Below, piece after piece: positions 40,152 to 48,411 of a stretch of DNA of 64,000 nucleotides. Source of the DNA: Veillonella sp. VA139 (GTDB lineage Bacteria > Bacillota > Negativicutes > Veillonellales > Veillonellaceae); the NCBI RefSeq assembly GCF_003992005.1, contig NZ_RQVL01000009.1, positions 1 to 64,000 on the forward strand. Direction: 5' to 3'. Position 1 is the first letter of the stretch. Each line of letters begins with the position of its first letter. A program made the translations under genes and the position numbers. The notes beneath the pieces were generated by a model that saw nothing but the letters and a program-made list of their open reading frames with translations, did no database searches and was not told where the DNA came from.

Positions 40152-41090
40152 TTACATCGCTTTTTGTATCTCTTCTGCAATTCTACGAACTACTGGTACA
40201 ACCACACTATTGCCCGCTTGTTTATATAAATGTGATTTTGCCATATCTGGTAATCGGAAATCTTCTGGAAAACCTTGAAATAAAAAGCATTCCTTTGGAG
40301 AAAGTTTCCGTATTCCTTTACGAGTCTTAACTAAAGGCACATTATGTCCACCTGTTCCCATATTGGCTGTCAATGTAGGGCACACATTGGACTTGTTCTC
40401 TCTCACATATTTACGACGCCATTGATATACCGTATCAGTCTTTGTCATAGATTCTTCTAGTACATCATAGAAATTACACTTTTTATCTGTATAAAATAAA
40501 CTCTCATCCATTTCCTCATGATCGATGATATCCTTTATACTCTTTTCTAATGGAATCGATTGTGGAAACATAAACTTTTGAGCTACTTCCTTATCTAAAA
40601 AACCGATTATGTATATCCGCTCTCGGTTTTGTGGGACATTACCATATGTCATACCATTGAGCACTTGATACTTTACCGTATACCCTAGATTTTGTAATGT
40701 ATCTAAGATGACTCTGAATGTATTTCCATTGTCATGTCCTACTAAGTTTTTCACATTTTCCAAGAATACTATCTTAGGTCTCTTGGCTTCAATAATTCGA
40801 GCTAACTCAAAAAATAAATCACCTCGACCTTTTTTATCTTGAAAGCCCTCACGGTATCCTGCAACCGAAAATGCTTGGCAAGGAAAGCCTCCTAAAATAA
40901 TATCTACATCTGGCACATCCTCAGCTTTTACATCACGAATATCTCGACCATCCACAGTAAGGTCAAAGTTATGTTCAAATGTAATTCTTGCTTTCTCATC
41001 AAATTCATTGGCATATATAGTTTTACAAATATCTTCAAAGCCAAAATCTATGCCACCAACGCCGGCAAAAAAAGAGGCACACTTTAACAT
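40152..41090 (-). CDS. dcm: DNA cytosine-5 methyltransferase
   Basis: A 312-residue type II modification enzyme that transfers methyl from SAM to C5 of cytosine. All key motifs are present: I FFAGVGGIDFGF (residues 7-18), IV GGFPCQ with catalytic C71, VI FLENVKN, VIII QNRERIYIIGF, IX RKLSPKECFLFQGFP, X QAGNSVVVPVV. The target-recognition region is short, ending in TLTANMGTGG; the recognised site cannot be read from it. CAGGAG is 7 bases before the ATG, and a 26-bp palindrome lies just upstream. It partners with the endonuclease-like gene downstream. Confidence 0.96.
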   Translation of the reverse strand: MLKCASFFAGVGGIDFGFEDICKTIYANEFDEKARITFEHNFDLTVDGRDIRDVKAEDVPDVDIILGGFPCQAFSVAGYREGFQDKKGRGDLFFELARIIEAKRPKIVFLENVKNLVGHDNGNTFRVILDTLQNLGYTVKYQVLNGMTYGNVPQNRERIYIIGFLDKEVAQKFMFPQSIPLEKSIKDIIDHEEMDESLFYTDKKCNFYDVLEESMTKTDTVYQWRRKYVRENKSNVCPTLTANMGTGGHNVPLVKTRKGIRKLSPKECFLFQGFPEDFRLPDMAKSHLYKQAGNSVVVPVVRRIAEEIQKAM

Positions 41091-41106
41091 AGTTATCTCC
41101 TGTAAT

Positions 41107-41132
41107 ATAAATTGCGGCGCGCCGCAATTTAT
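41107..41132. promoter_or_regulatory. 26-bp perfect palindrome in front of the methyltransferase
   Basis: Each 13-base half is ATAAATTGCGGCG followed by its exact complement. Its GC-only core (GCGGCG/CGCCGC) stands out in an AT-rich spacer. It ends 16 bases upstream of the methyltransferase ATG, just before the ribosome site. It could be an operator, a self-methylation target or an RNA hairpin. Confidence 0.85.
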
Positions 41133-41321
41133 TCTTCAAAAAATTTTCTCTTACACCACAAAGTTATAAAAGGGAATATATATACTTATTTTATCACAGA
41201 ATCTCCTTCACAGCGATACTTCATTCATCATATTTACAGCTAATCTTCTCCATTGTCATATATCTACTGTACTATTAAGAGCACTCTATCATCTCTTATA
41301 CATAAGATCAATAGAAAAATT

Positions 41322-41354
41322 AAAAAGCGAACCCCTTCTTATGGTTCGCTTTTT
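41322..41354. terminator. Bidirectional terminator after the DUF6339-like gene
   Basis: AAAAAGCGAACC and GGTTCGCTTTTT, a perfect 12-bp stem with a 9-base loop. T-rich on both readings. It closes the GHKL operon (minus) 8 bases after its last stop. Confidence 0.9.
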
Positions 41355-41361
41355 TCATTGT

Positions 41362-42108
41362 TTATGTTGTCTCACTCTTTTCCGCTATGTCTCGGCCTTT
41401 TTCTGTGACTTTCAGTATGATTTTTTCAGGTGATAAGCAGTCCAAGAGATAGGTCCCGCCTAACACGTTAAGATACTTACTAAGCTCTCGTACTAATTCT
41501 GCGGTGATGGTAATGCCTTCGCCTCGAAGGGCCAACAAGGCATCTAGGAAGGCATGGACGATGCGTGGGTTGTTGGATGTATTACGCTCTAATATATCTG
41601 TGATAAAGCTAGCTTGTTCGCATACTAGTTTTGTGAGCTCAAAAGGGTCCGTTCGTTGCCCATCATAGGTCAATCGTCCAATCCACCACAATCGAGCCAC
41701 CCCTTGTCGAGTCAACGATACCCGTGGTCCCATGCCAAAGAAGAAATGATTCCGTATGGTATCCACTGAGGATTGTCCGTCAATATTCCAACGATATTTA
41801 ATATAGTTCCAAAAATGACCGAGTCCTAAGCCAGCCCACAGCCGTTCGTCTGACGCTTGGGAGTCTGTCAAAAACTGTAAGTTACCATACACAATTTCCA
41901 CATTTTTCGCTTCTGTGGCAAAAGGATTTTCTCCGTCCACAATCACTTCAAAGTCTGGGATGTCCTCATAGGAGGTTGGTAAAAAAAGCATACCTTCTAG
42001 CTTTTCCTCTAACCAGCTGGCATCATCCGCATCAAATCGTGGCTTCCAAATTTCTAAATTACTCTTAATAATATCAATGCTGTCTTGGGAGATTAATTCT
42101 AATTTCAT
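41362..42108 (-). CDS. DUF6339-like protein, third gene of the GHKL operon
   Basis: A 248-residue soluble protein of unknown function. From memory it resembles DUF6339 (ERLWAGLGLGHFWNYIKYRW, SLTRQGVARLWWIGRLTYD). It is Trp/aromatic-rich in residues 90-150, predicted mostly helical, with no membrane segment and no recognised catalytic motif. The ATG overlaps the previous stop (ATGA), so it is translated in fixed ratio with its neighbour. Gene company suggests a role in the GHKL system, perhaps effector or regulator (inference). Confidence 0.75.
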   Translation of the reverse strand: MKLELISQDSIDIIKSNLEIWKPRFDADDASWLEEKLEGMLFLPTSYEDIPDFEVIVDGENPFATEAKNVEIVYGNLQFLTDSQASDERLWAGLGLGHFWNYIKYRWNIDGQSSVDTIRNHFFFGMGPRVSLTRQGVARLWWIGRLTYDGQRTDPFELTKLVCEQASFITDILERNTSNNPRIVHAFLDALLALRGEGITITAELVRELSKYLNVLGGTYLLDCLSPEKIILKVTEKGRDIAEKSETT

Positions 42109-42989
42109 AGTTCATCGTCTCCTATCGAATCCAATCCGTATACCAGGGTACTGAAAGCCCCTGAAATAGGATTATGCAACATTTTCTGAGCTAACTCCAT
42201 CATAGAATATTCCTCAAAGGCATCGCTTTCCAATAAACAATCAAAACTTCGTTTCAACACACTGCGAATGGTACGATACCAAATTTTATCATCATAGTCC
42301 ATCCGTTCTTCCACGCGCATTTGTTTCAATTCCGACAGTACATAGATAAGGGCTGGAATGATTGTCATAGAGTGCAACACGTTACGCATAGACACATTCC
42401 CAAAGATGGCTTTATAACTCATATAATCATGAACTGGCAATTTAATAATAATTTTTTGTTGTTCATAATCCACCACCATATGTTGATAACTTTCATCAGG
42501 ATGTTTCGTAATCGTAAAAATAGACGGCGTATTACTCAGATCGTCCACTACTTTTTCAATATCTGTATCAAAGGTATCCCCTACAGCAAGGATGCAACCT
42601 TCCTCGATTTCAAAGGATTGCCCTACATAATCTTCGTGAAAGTTCGACGATGTATAATTAGGAATATCTTCTTTCGCCACGATAAATGTACAAATTTCTA
42701 AACGACCATTGATTTCCTTATCTAGCAACAAACATTGTAATGACCGTTCTCTCGATTCATAGACACGGCGAAACCCAGTCTGCGCACATTCAAAATGATA
42801 CGCATAGACGGCACGCCCTTCAAAGATGAGTGCATCCAAGGCTGAGCAAGATAAATTCGCATCTAATGTGACTTTCACATCATATCCATCGTTGGCAAGC
42901 TGTATATCTACTTGAAAGGAACTGTCCACATAATCATCGGAATAGTTTGCTAAAACCGGATACGGATACAGCTTTTGTCTTATTTCCAT
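42105..42989 (-). CDS. Unknown protein, second gene of the GHKL operon
   Basis: A 294-residue soluble protein that was not recognised. Residues 1-150 look beta-rich (YPYPVLANYSDDYVDSSFQV...), residues about 200-290 helical. No signal peptide, membrane helix or known active-site motif is visible. GGAGG is 9 bases before the ATG. It overlaps the end of the GHKL ATPase gene by 56 bases and the start of the DUF6339-like gene by 4, so the three genes form one translational unit. Confidence 0.75.
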   Translation of the reverse strand: MEIRQKLYPYPVLANYSDDYVDSSFQVDIQLANDGYDVKVTLDANLSCSALDALIFEGRAVYAYHFECAQTGFRRVYESRERSLQCLLLDKEINGRLEICTFIVAKEDIPNYTSSNFHEDYVGQSFEIEEGCILAVGDTFDTDIEKVVDDLSNTPSIFTITKHPDESYQHMVVDYEQQKIIIKLPVHDYMSYKAIFGNVSMRNVLHSMTIIPALIYVLSELKQMRVEERMDYDDKIWYRTIRSVLKRSFDCLLESDAFEEYSMMELAQKMLHNPISGAFSTLVYGLDSIGDDEL

Positions 42990-44895
42990 AGGCCACTACC
43001 TCCATCGAACAGAAGTCTTTATAATCGATGCGAACCGTAATTCGCATAGGTTTATCTTTCACAAATAGCAATCCACGAATGCGATTTCCTTCCATATAGC
43101 AATTGGAGTTCCCTGTGCAATCCACCTCTAGTAGGTTCGCCCGATAATGACTGCTTTCTGCCACCATAAATACATCCATCATGCCATTCTGAGCGTGCAC
43201 GGTGGGCACAAACACAATCTGGTAAATACCTTCTTTGCGGTTTAAGCAGATGATTCTAGACCGTTTGAAAGGAATCACGGAAACGCGCTTTTGTGCCGTC
43301 AGTTGTCTATCTCCTGTGCGAGTAGGCGCCACTGTCCGCTGTCTCCGTTGTCGTGTAATCCGCTTTTGACCGAGTCCTCCTTCTAATTGTTGGGTCTGCG
43401 CTTCTTTGTGCATTTCATAATCTTCAAATAAAGGGTCATCCCCCTTTTTGCGGCTCTTCGTAACTAGCGGTTTTTGCTTGTTTACCTCAATGTGTCGAAT
43501 CCGATCCGACACGTGGTCTACCTGCTGTTTCTCGTTCCCTCCCGTTTCAATGGCTGGCAACAGTTCCCCTACGGCTGGGTCCAAACTATCTTGTACATCT
43601 TCACTTTGCAAGTTCTTCAACTGTTCTTTAATAAACTTCGTGAAAGAAGACAGTAACTTCCGTGCCTCTTCTGGTCTATCTGCCCGTTCTACTTCCCATT
43701 CCATGTGTTGTGGGTTTTCTAAATTGCGTAAATATCCGTTGAGTTCTTGCCCTTTAATGTATACGGTTCCGCCAAAAGGGATGACCCCGTTGATACGATC
43801 TTTATCTAGAATTTTCATACCTGTTTCACGAATCATCGCCACACGCCGACATGTTTGTAAGTCTTCATGAATCATCAGCCGTAATTGTAACTCTCCTCGC
43901 ATGCCTGGTTTGTCCACCATCATTGTAAACGTAGGGCATGTTTCTTCGTCGCCAGTCAATACACGGTAATACACATCGGCATAGCCTTTTCTAAGGTCGG
44001 GACGTTCAATTTTTCGTTCTTCATAGCGGTCGATGAGTATAGGTAAGGTCTCTTTCGAGATTTCTTGCTTTCCTACTTTCACAATTAAGGTGCCTGATAA
44101 TATGGCATAGAGGAATCCGTCAAGGATAGCGCCAATCATATCTTCTTCCCAATGGGCAAAACTATGAAAGCCCACCACAAACACATCGGTACCATAGCAA
44201 TCGGAAGAGCGTGTAAAATCTGGATCTAAGGAATAGGATTCCCAAACCGGTGTATTTTTATCCTGTCCATAAAAGCCTGTACCTTGCGTAATACTTCCGT
44301 CCTCTTGTGCAAAGGAAGTTAGGCGAGACACTCCTTGATAGGCAGAGATACCATCTTTTGCTACCGTACTATAGAGCACTGTGCGCAATCTAGAGCATGC
44401 ATAGGGAGCAAACTTACCAATCCCGAAGGAGCCCCCTTTGGTGCCACTTTTATCGGAAGCACCAGAAGATTTTATCAAATTACACCAAGGTGAATTATAG
44501 GTGTCCTTAGCCCCCGTCAGACCCGTTGTATGGAAGTCACTTATGCGCAAACAGGTCATCATCATTTCATGAGTGGCATCTATAGCGGTTCTGTAAAACT
44601 TGCGAGCCTTGTCAGATTGCTGGATAGACCAAAATTGGTATCCTCTCTGAAAGGCATCCTGTAAGGATTCGATACCTGGTATGTCATTAGTGGGAATCGA
44701 AAAGGCATTAAACTCAACGCATACTGGTTCTTTGCTGCCATCGCTAGCATCTAATGAGTTTTGACAAATTTCTCGCGCCAATGAAGTAATTGGAGACCCG
44801 TTAAAGGTCTCCACTCCAGAATCTGCTATGCCATAAATTTGTCCATTATCGTTGGATGGAAAGCGCCAATCTTTTTTATCTACTTGTGTCGTCAT
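42934..44895 (-). CDS. GHKL (HSP90/MutL-like) ATPase, first gene of a putative defence operon
   Basis: 653 residues from the ATG at 44895 (MTTQVDKKDWRFPSNDNGQI), with GGTGG 7 bases upstream. The Bergerat ATP-binding fold is clear: N-box REICQNSLDA with E42 and N46, a DxxxTG-type box ISDFHTTGL (118-126), and the glycine lid GGSFGIGKFAPYA (154-166). A basic, low-complexity linker (KRITRQRRQRTV) near residue 520 precedes a C-terminal beta-rich domain. The fold is used by HSP90, MutL, gyrase B and kinases; here nothing marks it as a kinase or topoisomerase. It is coupled to two unknown genes. It starts 4 bases after the GNAT gene stop, so may share its transcript. Confidence 0.85.
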   Translation of the reverse strand: MTTQVDKKDWRFPSNDNGQIYGIADSGVETFNGSPITSLAREICQNSLDASDGSKEPVCVEFNAFSIPTNDIPGIESLQDAFQRGYQFWSIQQSDKARKFYRTAIDATHEMMMTCLRISDFHTTGLTGAKDTYNSPWCNLIKSSGASDKSGTKGGSFGIGKFAPYACSRLRTVLYSTVAKDGISAYQGVSRLTSFAQEDGSITQGTGFYGQDKNTPVWESYSLDPDFTRSSDCYGTDVFVVGFHSFAHWEEDMIGAILDGFLYAILSGTLIVKVGKQEISKETLPILIDRYEERKIERPDLRKGYADVYYRVLTGDEETCPTFTMMVDKPGMRGELQLRLMIHEDLQTCRRVAMIRETGMKILDKDRINGVIPFGGTVYIKGQELNGYLRNLENPQHMEWEVERADRPEEARKLLSSFTKFIKEQLKNLQSEDVQDSLDPAVGELLPAIETGGNEKQQVDHVSDRIRHIEVNKQKPLVTKSRKKGDDPLFEDYEMHKEAQTQQLEGGLGQKRITRQRRQRTVAPTRTGDRQLTAQKRVSVIPFKRSRIICLNRKEGIYQIVFVPTVHAQNGMMDVFMVAESSHYRANLLEVDCTGNSNCYMEGNRIRGLLFVKDKPMRITVRIDYKDFCSMEVVAYGNKTKAVSVSGFSKLFR

Positions 44896-44899
44896 TGTC

Positions 44900-46090
44900 T
44901 TACCACCATTCATTAATATACGTATGTTGTCTTGGGTAGGCCCGATTTAACACTTCTAATATATCATCTGGTCCTTCTAGTGTGTCTTCAAAAGCAAGTT
45001 CCGTAGCACTCATACGTCCCATGAGTAATAAGCTTAAAGCCCCTACGGAGAATACTAATTTTGCATTGATATCTACATGTTCTTTATGTTTCACCACTTG
45101 TGCTTTCCCCTCTTTATAGGACACCACATAGGTGCCGTGGTTCCACTCGCATAATGGGTCTTTCACACCGAATTGGATGGCCCCTTCTAATGCCACTGGT
45201 ACGGGAATGCTTTCCATAGCCAATTTTACGTCTACGATACGACTCATCATAAATGGCATCGTACTGTGTCCCGTTTTTCCATCCGTATGAAAGATGTAGC
45301 CTTGGTCAATCATACCTTCATTCCAACGTACGCTGTCACCTTGGGAGCGATGGTTGTACAAGAAGTTCAGCAATGCTTTTTGCGCACGGCGAGTAGTATA
45401 CACAAACTCGCTCACCCCGATTTCAGGATTTCCTAAGCGATAGAAACAATAGCCTTCTAATTGTCCAGAATCATTTTTTACATATCCTACTTGCACGCCT
45501 TCTGCAAAAATGGATTCCAATAGGCGAACCCATTCTTTTTCTTTTCGTACTGCATAGCCGGACAATGGTTTTGTATACGTTTCATAAACGCCTGCTAAGC
45601 GTTTCCATTCTCGTGGGGAACGCAACATGCCAAAGGATAAGGTTTTGTCTAGTTTCTTTAACAGAGGGGCTAACTCATCTAATTTCATGGTTTGTACCCA
45701 TTGATGAGCGTACAAATCCCAGCCATAGTTTTGATAAAATCCTGCAGAAGATGGCATTAAAATGGTTATGCCCTGGCCACGTTCTTTCAATTCCCCTAAG
45801 GCTGCTTTCAGTAATTTTTTACCAACCCCACTGCGTCGTACAATCGGATCTGTGGCAACCCCTACCATGTAAGACATCGGCAAATCCACACCACGAACAC
45901 GAATAGTATTTTGTCGTAAATGAACGGTACTCACCAAGTAACTACGATCAATGCCCACCATCGTATTCTCTGGTTCATAGGCCGTATCGAAATAGTATTT
46001 AAAAAATGGATGATCTTCTGGTTCAAAACAATAGGACCACAAACGTTTTACTTCTTTTGTATCTGACTCTTTGGCAATTCTAAATTTCAA
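44900..46090 (-). CDS. Eis-like GNAT N-acetyltransferase
   Basis: 396 residues from a TTG start at 46090, which has GAGGG 7 bases upstream; the ATG at 46120 has no ribosome site. Residues 1-150 are a GNAT domain with the acetyl-CoA loop RRSGVGKKLL; a second GNAT-like part and a C-terminal SCP2-like domain (about 290-396) complete the Eis architecture. Eis relatives acetylate aminoglycosides or protein lysines; the substrate here is unknown. It may be a stand-alone housekeeping gene that happens to abut the GHKL operon. Confidence 0.85.
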   Translation of the reverse strand: MKFRIAKESDTKEVKRLWSYCFEPEDHPFFKYYFDTAYEPENTMVGIDRSYLVSTVHLRQNTIRVRGVDLPMSYMVGVATDPIVRRSGVGKKLLKAALGELKERGQGITILMPSSAGFYQNYGWDLYAHQWVQTMKLDELAPLLKKLDKTLSFGMLRSPREWKRLAGVYETYTKPLSGYAVRKEKEWVRLLESIFAEGVQVGYVKNDSGQLEGYCFYRLGNPEIGVSEFVYTTRRAQKALLNFLYNHRSQGDSVRWNEGMIDQGYIFHTDGKTGHSTMPFMMSRIVDVKLAMESIPVPVALEGAIQFGVKDPLCEWNHGTYVVSYKEGKAQVVKHKEHVDINAKLVFSVGALSLLLMGRMSATELAFEDTLEGPDDILEVLNRAYPRQHTYINEWW

Positions 46091-46165
46091 AATAATCCCT
46101 CTTCCATCGCTATGGTACATAGAAAACAGTTCGAATACTTCATTCTATATATTATATAAAAAAAT

Positions 46166-46187
46166 AAGGGCCTACTGCTAGACCCTT
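46166..46187 (-). terminator. Terminator of the LysE-type exporter gene
   Basis: AAGGG(T)CT and AG(G)CCCTT arms followed by ATTTTTTTATAT on the minus strand, 11 bases after the stop. Confidence 0.8.
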
Positions 46188-46197
46188 TTGTGAAAGT

Positions 46198-46806
46198 TTA
46201 TATATACAGTAACACTCCATCCAAAAACAATTTTGCTCCATATCCGAATAAAATCAACCCACAGATACGGTTAATCCATACGAGTTGCGAAATCTTGATG
46301 CGCTTTGATAATTTGTGAATAATCATTGACAACGCCCCAAACCAAGCAAAGGCAGACACGATGTATCCCAACAAGAAATAGAGAGATGCTTCTTCTGGAA
46401 TGCTGGCTTTCACAGCACCGAACATCATCGTCACATCGATCAGTGCCTGCGGATTCAGCCATGCCACCGCAAAGGCAGTGGTCACAATATTCCAGATGGT
46501 CACATTCGTATCCACATGGGATACATTCGGTTCCGAATTAAACACAGTATAGCCCATATAAAAGATAACCGCCCCACCTAGCAATAAAACAATGCCTTTC
46601 AAAAATGGCCATATATCAAAGATGGCACCAATGCCATAAAAGGCTGACACGCTCAAGGTAAGGTCGAAAAATGCCACGATTAAAATGGTGGTGATAATGC
46701 GTGATACCTTTTGTACCAATGCTGTATTAATGATAAATAGATTCTGCATCCCTATGGGCGCCAACACAGCAAACCCGATCAGTAATCCTTCCCAAAAATA
46801 GGTCAT
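46198..46806 (-). CDS. LysE/ArgO-family amino acid exporter
   Basis: A 202-residue inner-membrane protein with about six hydrophobic segments and the family signatures GFAVLAPIGMQNLFII at the N-terminus and WLNPQALIDV in the middle. The motif GMQNLFI is closest to ArgO/LysE basic-amino-acid exporters. The ATG at 46806 has AGGAG 5 bases upstream. The spacer upstream (46807-46946) shows no recognisable riboswitch or regulator gene. Substrate inferred by family only. Confidence 0.88.
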   Translation of the reverse strand: MTYFWEGLLIGFAVLAPIGMQNLFIINTALVQKVSRIITTILIVAFFDLTLSVSAFYGIGAIFDIWPFLKGIVLLLGGAVIFYMGYTVFNSEPNVSHVDTNVTIWNIVTTAFAVAWLNPQALIDVTMMFGAVKASIPEEASLYFLLGYIVSAFAWFGALSMIIHKLSKRIKISQLVWINRICGLILFGYGAKLFLDGVLLYI

Positions 46807-46946
46807 ATTGGCTCCTTTCATTATCTACATTAATCCCGTTACTACTTGGTCCTGATAGACCTTGACCGTCTTGCACAGTATTAACAAGCGAACGCAGGTT
46901 ACATCGCCAAGGGCAAGCGTTTCCTTAACTAGAAAGAAAATAAAAC

Positions 46947-46975
46947 TCCTAGGAACCTACTATGTGTTCCTAGGA
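46947..46975 (-). terminator. Terminator of the DUF2156 gene
   Basis: TCCTAGGAAC and GTTCCTAGGA, perfect 10-bp arms with a 9-base loop, followed on the minus strand by GTTTTATTTTCTTT. Confidence 0.9.
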
Positions 46976-46990
46976 ATTATACCATGTCTG

Positions 46991-47908
46991 TTACGCATTA
47001 CCCTCGCAAGCACCTTGTTTGGCACAACGAGCATCATATTTTTCTGCAAAATGATCTGGGTTGTACGATTCTTTCGCCATGCGAAGCCCTGGTAATCCCA
47101 TATCTTCTTCACGATTGATAAACTTCGTGTCCACAAATTCATGACGAATAAATTCATTATTAATAGCTTGGTACAAACCACGGATGGTTGGATTTGCTTT
47201 CTCAATATGAATGAGCGCCATATGCTCATTCAACATTTCCCCAATGGTGAAAGCCTCTACTCGTCCGAACAGTTTAATGCATCCGCCCACAAGGCCCAAT
47301 GCATCCCAATGATCGAAGAGCAAGTTAATAGCGGTTAGTTCATCTTCGATGCCTTCTTCATGATGTGTTTCCACCCATTGCGCTGCCGCTTCACGACAGA
47401 GAGGAATCGTATTTTCATCAATAGGCATATATTCATAATTAGAATATTGCATACGGAATTGATTTAAATGATTTTTCTTTTGACGTAACTTTTTACCCGC
47501 TAAAGTAATCATATCTTCTGTACGATAGATATATTCAAAGTTATCACGATCAGGTGTAAATTCATAGCAATCTGGACACAACTTTTGCATCCGTTCCATC
47601 ATGATTGGATTAACACCTTTTAATAAAAATGGAATTTGGTTCTCCTTGAACCACTCTTTCGCCATTTGTAATCCATCTACAAACTTGGCGTCTTTTCCAG
47701 CAAACGGCGGTAACATAAACGGAGATTCCGTCACTCCACCACCTTTAATAAATAATACACCTTCTTCTTCTGCCCAAGTAATGCCATAAATATCTTGCCA
47801 CATAAATAAAGTAGTAAAACTATTATCTGACGCTTCATAATGATGCTCCGAGAAATACGCATCAATACGGGGCTTATCTTCTAAGGTAAAACGCTTAAAG
47901 TCTAAAAT
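46991..47908 (-). CDS. DUF2156 (LPG-synthase C-terminal-like) protein, apparent AUU start
   Basis: The first ATG (47803) gives 270 residues but cuts into the domain: the same frame upstream encodes LDFKRFTLEDKPRIDAYFSE and then SFTTLFMWQDIYG, the usual N-terminus of this family. The only start that includes it and fits a ribosome site is ATT at 47908, with AGGAGG 8 bases upstream; an in-frame TAG lies 12 bases further up. A promoter ends about 40 bases upstream. The proposed product is 305 residues. The domain is GNAT-like and related to the catalytic half of phosphatidylglycerol lysyltransferases, but no membrane part is present; the substrate is unknown. Confidence 0.85.
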   Translation of the reverse strand: MLDFKRFTLEDKPRIDAYFSEHHYEASDNSFTTLFMWQDIYGITWAEEEGVLFIKGGGVTESPFMLPPFAGKDAKFVDGLQMAKEWFKENQIPFLLKGVNPIMMERMQKLCPDCYEFTPDRDNFEYIYRTEDMITLAGKKLRQKKNHLNQFRMQYSNYEYMPIDENTIPLCREAAAQWVETHHEEGIEDELTAINLLFDHWDALGLVGGCIKLFGRVEAFTIGEMLNEHMALIHIEKANPTIRGLYQAINNEFIRHEFVDTKFINREEDMGLPGLRMAKESYNPDHFAEKYDARCAKQGACEGNA

Positions 47909-47952
47909 AGGACTCGCCTCCTAATACACTGATTGTATGATATAACATTACT

Positions 47953-47981
47953 ATTATATGCTATTCATCGATAAAATTCAA
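47953..47981 (-). promoter_or_regulatory. Promoter of the DUF2156 gene
   Basis: Read leftward: TTGAAT (47981-47976), 17 bases, TATAAT (47958-47953). The predicted start, near 47946, leaves a leader of about 38 bases to the ATT codon. Confidence 0.75.
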
Positions 47982-48086
47982 TGCAGGAAGAGTATAGCAT
48001 TTACATTTCGTGATTTTTATTTATTTTGTATTAAAATTTGATATAATAAACTTGTCACTATAATCCCATTCCGTGACGGAAAGGGG

Positions 48087-48188
48087 GTGTTTTTATTAAT
48101 AGACTTTCTAATCTTGTTGTTTGTTACTATCATGGCGAATGTAATCAGCTACAACATTTGCAAATGGCTAGATAGTAACAACAAATAG
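48087..48188 (+). CDS. Tiny hydrophobic membrane peptide, type I toxin-like
   Basis: A 33-codon frame ending in NICKWLDSNNK: one hydrophobic segment (IDFLILLFVTIMANVISY) followed by a short charged tail. This matches the general form of type I toxin peptides and of a widespread small-ORF family ending in KWLD. GTG at 48087 is used as the nominal start, but it lies within the purine-rich GGAAAGGGGG; ATA at 48099 or ATG at 48132 are alternatives. A strong terminator follows, and a convergent promoter on the other strand could make an antisense RNA over the 3' end. Confidence 0.6.
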   Translation: MFLLIDFLILLFVTIMANVISYNICKWLDSNNK

Positions 48189-48221
48189 TGACTAGCCAAA
48201 GCCGTAATATAAACGGCAAAG

Positions 48222-48253
48222 AAAAAGCACAGGGTTGCCGCCCTGTGCTTTTT
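48222..48253. terminator. Terminator of the small-peptide gene
   Basis: AAAAAGCACAGGG and CCCTGTGCTTTTT, a perfect 13-bp stem with a 6-base loop and a T-run on the plus strand. It is symmetric enough to act on an antisense transcript also. Confidence 0.92.
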
Positions 48254-48298
48254 TGGTGTAATCTTTGCTAGACTTACCTTGTTGTTTTAGCTAACCAT

Positions 48299-48327
48299 AT
48301 TGTATCACAACTTAAAGTAAAGGTAAA
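48299..48327 (-). promoter_or_regulatory. Convergent promoter, possible antisense antitoxin RNA
   Basis: Read leftward: TTTACC (48327-48322), 17 bases, TACAAT (48304-48299). A transcript starting near 48292 would run through the terminator into the 3' end of the small-peptide message, as in txpA/RatA-type systems. The RNA itself is inferred. Confidence 0.45.
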
Positions 48328-48411
48328 CATAGAATCCCCTAGTATCTTCCCTCTTCGTAAAGCGCCATTGTAGGATCGGACTTTCTTGCCCCCTTATCTG
48401 GCAAAATTCCA

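Noticed and set aside
42934-44895. GHKL protein as a histidine kinase, GyrB or MutL
   Set aside because: No histidine phosphoacceptor domain, toprim domain or MutL endonuclease motif is present; only the ATP-binding fold is shared.
46807-46946. Possible lysine riboswitch before the LysE-type gene
   Set aside because: About 140 bases is too short and none of the conserved lysine-riboswitch elements were recognised.
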